A stretch of DNA of 64,000 nt from contig NZ_VTUZ01000018.1 of NCBI RefSeq assembly GCF_008369935.1, positions 112,771 through 176,770 on the forward strand. The letters run 5' to 3'. Below, piece after piece: positions 61,949-64,000 of this stretch. Source of the DNA: Paraburkholderia panacisoli (GTDB lineage Bacteria; Pseudomonadota; Gammaproteobacteria; Burkholderiales; Burkholderiaceae). Position numbers and translations under genes: made by a program. Below the pieces are notes generated by a model. The model was not told the DNA's origin, did not search any database, and saw only the letters and a list, made by a program, of their open reading frames with translations. The stretch's first letter is position 1. Each line of letters starts with the position of its first letter.

Positions 61949-62569
61949 TCAAAAGAATCCCGCCTTGCCTTGCGTCATATCCACCAGCGCTCGCTGCGCA
62001 TCGTCGAGCGCGTTGACGGGTAACCGGATCGTCATCTTCACCAGCATGGCATAAGCGCTATCCACCAGCGCATAGCCTTGGGCATCGATCCATCGGCGCA
62101 CTTTGGCCTCGTCCGCGTAGCTCACCTCGACGCTCAGCGAAACTTGAGCAATCCTTTCTATTCGCGGCGCGTCCAGCAAAGCGGAAGCGATTGCATCGGT
62201 GTACGCGCGCACCAGACCACCGGCGCCGAGCTTCACGCCGCCGTAATAGCGCACGACGGCGGCCAGCACGCCATCCAGATCGTGGTGCCGCAGCACTTCG
62301 AGAATCGGCCGGCCTGCGGTGCCGGAGGGTTCGCCGTCGTCGGACATGCCGGACTGGCCGCCGGCGAGCAGCGCCCAGCATACATGCGTCGCGGCGGGAT
62401 GTTCATCGCGCAGCCGACGCAACTCGGCCATGGCGGCATCGCGGTCGGCCACCGGTATTGCGAAGGCGATGAAGCGGCTCTTGCGGATCTCGAGTTCCGC
62501 GCTCAACACCGCGGGCAAAGTGTAGGTGGGCAAGGCAAGGACTTCAGTGGATGAAAAAGTGCAGGCCAC
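61949..62569 (-). CDS. YigZ/IMPACT-family protein
   Basis: This protein of about 206 residues has the UPF0029/IMPACT domain: KSRFIAFAIPVADRDAA at the start, GMSDDGEPSGTAGRP in the middle and VVRYYGGVKLGAGGLVRAY after it, with the second domain at the C-terminus. The GTG at 62569 is preferred because TGGAG lies 7 bases before it; other in-frame starts at 62632 or 62788 add unconserved residues. The role is unclear; homologues have been linked to translation control. Confidence 0.85.
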   Translation of the reverse strand: MACTFSSTEVLALPTYTLPAVLSAELEIRKSRFIAFAIPVADRDAAMAELRRLRDEHPAATHVCWALLAGGQSGMSDDGEPSGTAGRPILEVLRHHDLDGVLAAVVRYYGGVKLGAGGLVRAYTDAIASALLDAPRIERIAQVSLSVEVSYADEAKVRRWIDAQGYALVDSAYAMLVKMTIRLPVNALDDAQRALVDMTQGKAGFF

Positions 62570-62797
62570 AAGCGGCTCCAGCTCGTCATGGTAACGGATC
62601 GCTGCCGCATCACGCGCCCCTCTTCCACGCATCACGCATGCGTTGCTTGGGCGCCGCGTTTGTTCGCCGGCCTGGCGCGTTGCCTCACCGCGGCATGATA
62701 TCGGCGCGCCACGTGCGGATCCAAGTCCGCGCATTGGTCTACAATTGCCGGCTGAACGCGCGCGAGTCCATTGAATGCCGCGCGTCAAGGAGACGAC

Positions 62798-63430
62798 ATG
62801 CTTGACCTATCCACGTTGGGGACTTTCGTTGCCGTCGTGCTCGGGCTTTTTCTGATTCCGGGCCCGGCGGTGTTGCTGGTTTTGACGCGCACCGTGCACG
62901 GCGGACGTAAGGCCGGCATTCTCACCGGCCTGGGTATTGCCGCCGGCGATTTCATGCACACGCTGGGCGCGGCGGTCGGCTTTTCCGCGCTGCTGATGAC
63001 CTCCGCGCTCGCGTTCAACGCGGTGAAATTTGTCGGCGCCGCCTATCTCGTCTATCTGGGTGTTCGCGCGTTGCGCGAGAAAAAGCTGGCGGGCAGCCCG
63101 CAGATGCCGGCGGTGGCGCCGCTATCGGCCTCGAAAGCGTTCTTTCAGGCGATTCCCGCCGAAGTGTTGAATCCCAAGACCGCGTTGTTTTTTCTCGCGT
63201 TTCTGCCGCAGTTCGTGCGTCCGGAACACGGTTCCACGTTTGCGCAGTTCATCACGCTAGGATTGATCTTCGTCGGCATGAGCGCGCTTTACACGACGTT
63301 GTTGGTGTTGACCATCGGCCCGGTGGGCAAACTCGTCAAGCGTTTGACGTGGCTGACTCGCTGGCAGAACAAGATCATCGGCGTGCTGTTCATTTCGCTC
63401 GGCCTGCGCGTGGCTACGCAAACGCGCTAA
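62798..63430 (+). CDS. LysE/RhtB-family amino acid exporter (2)
   Basis: This 210-residue protein has about six helices and the LysE opening LFLIPGPAVLLVLTRTVHGG, then IPAEVLNPKTALFFLAFLPQF. AAGGAGACGAC precedes the ATG at 62798. It diverges from the YigZ-family gene and converges with the hypothetical gene at 63484. It is a paralogue of the exporter at 60430 rather than a recent copy, as the sequences differ widely. Confidence 0.9.
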   Translation: MLDLSTLGTFVAVVLGLFLIPGPAVLLVLTRTVHGGRKAGILTGLGIAAGDFMHTLGAAVGFSALLMTSALAFNAVKFVGAAYLVYLGVRALREKKLAGSPQMPAVAPLSASKAFFQAIPAEVLNPKTALFFLAFLPQFVRPEHGSTFAQFITLGLIFVGMSALYTTLLVLTIGPVGKLVKRLTWLTRWQNKIIGVLFISLGLRVATQTR

Positions 63431-63483
63431 GCGGTCCGCGCAACCGTCTCGCACTGCGACGGTCGAATGCAGTCGCGCTCTGG

Positions 63484-63852
63484 TTACATGTTGCGGCGCT
63501 GCCGTCTCAGGCGCCCTTCGCGCGTATAGCCCATCTGGCTTTGCGTGCGAGCGGCGAGCTTGTCCTGTTCGGCGCGGCTCATCTGCCGGGTGTCGTCGAT
63601 GTCGCCGACTCGCAATACTTCCTGCGCCATTCTGATGCGCAGCGTCATCAACGGTTCACCGCGTTCGACCAGCGCGCGGTCCGCCATACGGGCCTGCTGG
63701 ACGCCGCTGTCGATCAGGTTGCGCAGTTCCAGCAGCGTGAGCCGCTGCCGCTGGATCTCGAGAATGAGCCGCCGAACCGCTGGCTCGTCGTGCGTGCGCC
63801 ACCAGGCGCGCAATTCTGCGAGCGTGGGCGGGTCGAAAGGTGGGATACGCAT
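63484..63852 (-). CDS. 122-residue hypothetical protein next to a LexA box
   Basis: I do not recognise a named family. The product is charged, helical and soluble, with a likely coiled coil (RRLILEIQRQRLTLLELRNL). The ATG at 63852 lies only 17 bp from the LexA box, without a clear ribosome-binding site, so a leaderless or nearly leaderless transcript would be needed if that box is its promoter. It may instead be read from elsewhere. Confidence 0.65.
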   Translation of the reverse strand: MRIPPFDPPTLAELRAWWRTHDEPAVRRLILEIQRQRLTLLELRNLIDSGVQQARMADRALVERGEPLMTLRIRMAQEVLRVGDIDDTRQMSRAEQDKLAARTQSQMGYTREGRLRRQRRNM

Positions 63853-63869
63853 TGTTCAGACGAAAAATA

Positions 63870-63885
63870 CTGTATATATGTACAG
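63870..63885. promoter_or_regulatory. LexA (SOS) box
   Basis: CTGTATATATGTACAG differs from the E. coli LexA consensus CTGTATATATATACAG at one base and is nearly perfectly symmetrical. The group II intron begins at or just after its end. An SOS gene, perhaps lexA itself, is expected to the right of the intron outside the window. Confidence 0.88.
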
Positions 63886-63886
63886 T

Positions 63887-64000
63887 GTGCGCCGGGAGAC
63901 CGGTGGTGTTCAAGGGGTGAAAGTCCCCGACGTTGTAAGAAATAGCGACTCACAATGTCCCCGAGTCATGCGTGGCAAGCCGCGAGGCGTGTTGCGAAGC
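63887..64000 (+). mobile_element. 5' end of a group II intron, cut by window edge
   Basis: From 63887 the sequence begins GTGCGCC, the GUGYG 5' boundary of group II introns, and continues with GGGGTGAAAGTCCCC and GCCGCGAGGC, both typical of domain I stems of bacterial introns. The 5' boundary may instead be GTGTG at 63885. Only 114-116 bases are visible, so the reverse transcriptase gene and domains V-VI lie beyond the window. The intron would splice from RNA if intact. Confidence 0.75.

Overview
The window looks like chromosomal accessory DNA from a Burkholderiaceae beta-proteobacterium, most likely Paraburkholderia or a close relative. It is GC-rich and dominated by catabolic gene clusters, MFS transporters and one-component regulators (TetR, IclR, AraC, LuxR, GntR, LysR). 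It contains a trimeric autotransporter with an extended signal peptide. I see no tRNA, rRNA, CRISPR array or insertion sequence. The only mobile element is the 5' end of a group II intron at the right edge.

Region by region. (1) 1-6646: an acrylate / short-chain acyl-CoA cluster (AcuI-type reductase, enoyl-CoA hydratase, acyl-CoA synthetase, short-chain fatty-acid carrier) diverges from an MFS carrier and an AcuR-like TetR regulator, with a long dyad operator between them. (2) 6774-9995: a copper chaperone and DUF305 pair behind a CueR-type operator, a haem-degrading monooxygenase, a zinc-family reductase and an orphan ABC ATPase. (3) 10061-19724: a catabolic cluster with an AroE-like dehydrogenase, an SDR-type epimerase, two KstD-like flavoproteins, a NIPSNAP protein, a TIM-barrel isomerase/dehydratase-like protein, an aromatic-acid MFS carrier and an IclR regulator. 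IclR-type palindromes recur in its promoters. (4) 19910-40139: mixed genes, including an MHS transporter with an AraC regulator, an FtsH paralogue, an OpgC-like protein with a tannase-family hydrolase, an ABC-2 exporter, an amidase, a LuxR solo and a cytosolic histidine kinase. (5) 40140-43436: the trimeric autotransporter adhesin. (6) 43567-60334: an oxalotrophy locus with two OxlT-type carriers (one with a 44-residue partner), an MHS carrier, GntR and LysR regulators, oxalyl-CoA decarboxylase, formyl-CoA transferase, a FAH-family protein, a degenerate PntB-like membrane protein, an aldehyde dehydrogenase and a PanE2-like candidate oxalyl-CoA reductase. (7) 60430-64000: LysE-type exporters, a lipoprotein, a YigZ-family protein, and a LexA box directly followed by the group II intron.

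How they work together. Region 1 should activate and reduce or hydrate acrylate-like acids under TetR control. Region 3 has the enzyme set expected for stepwise oxidation or desaturation of a hydroxylated alicyclic ring under IclR control; its substrate is unknown and it is the best candidate for an undescribed pathway. Region 6 can take up oxalate, activate it to oxalyl-CoA, and either decarboxylate it for energy (Oxc) or reduce it to glyoxylate for carbon (PanE2-like). A shared palindromic motif links GntR to oxc, and a shared 13-bp motif links the LysR regulator to three promoters, including panE2. All assignments come from reading sequence and motifs; no database search was run.
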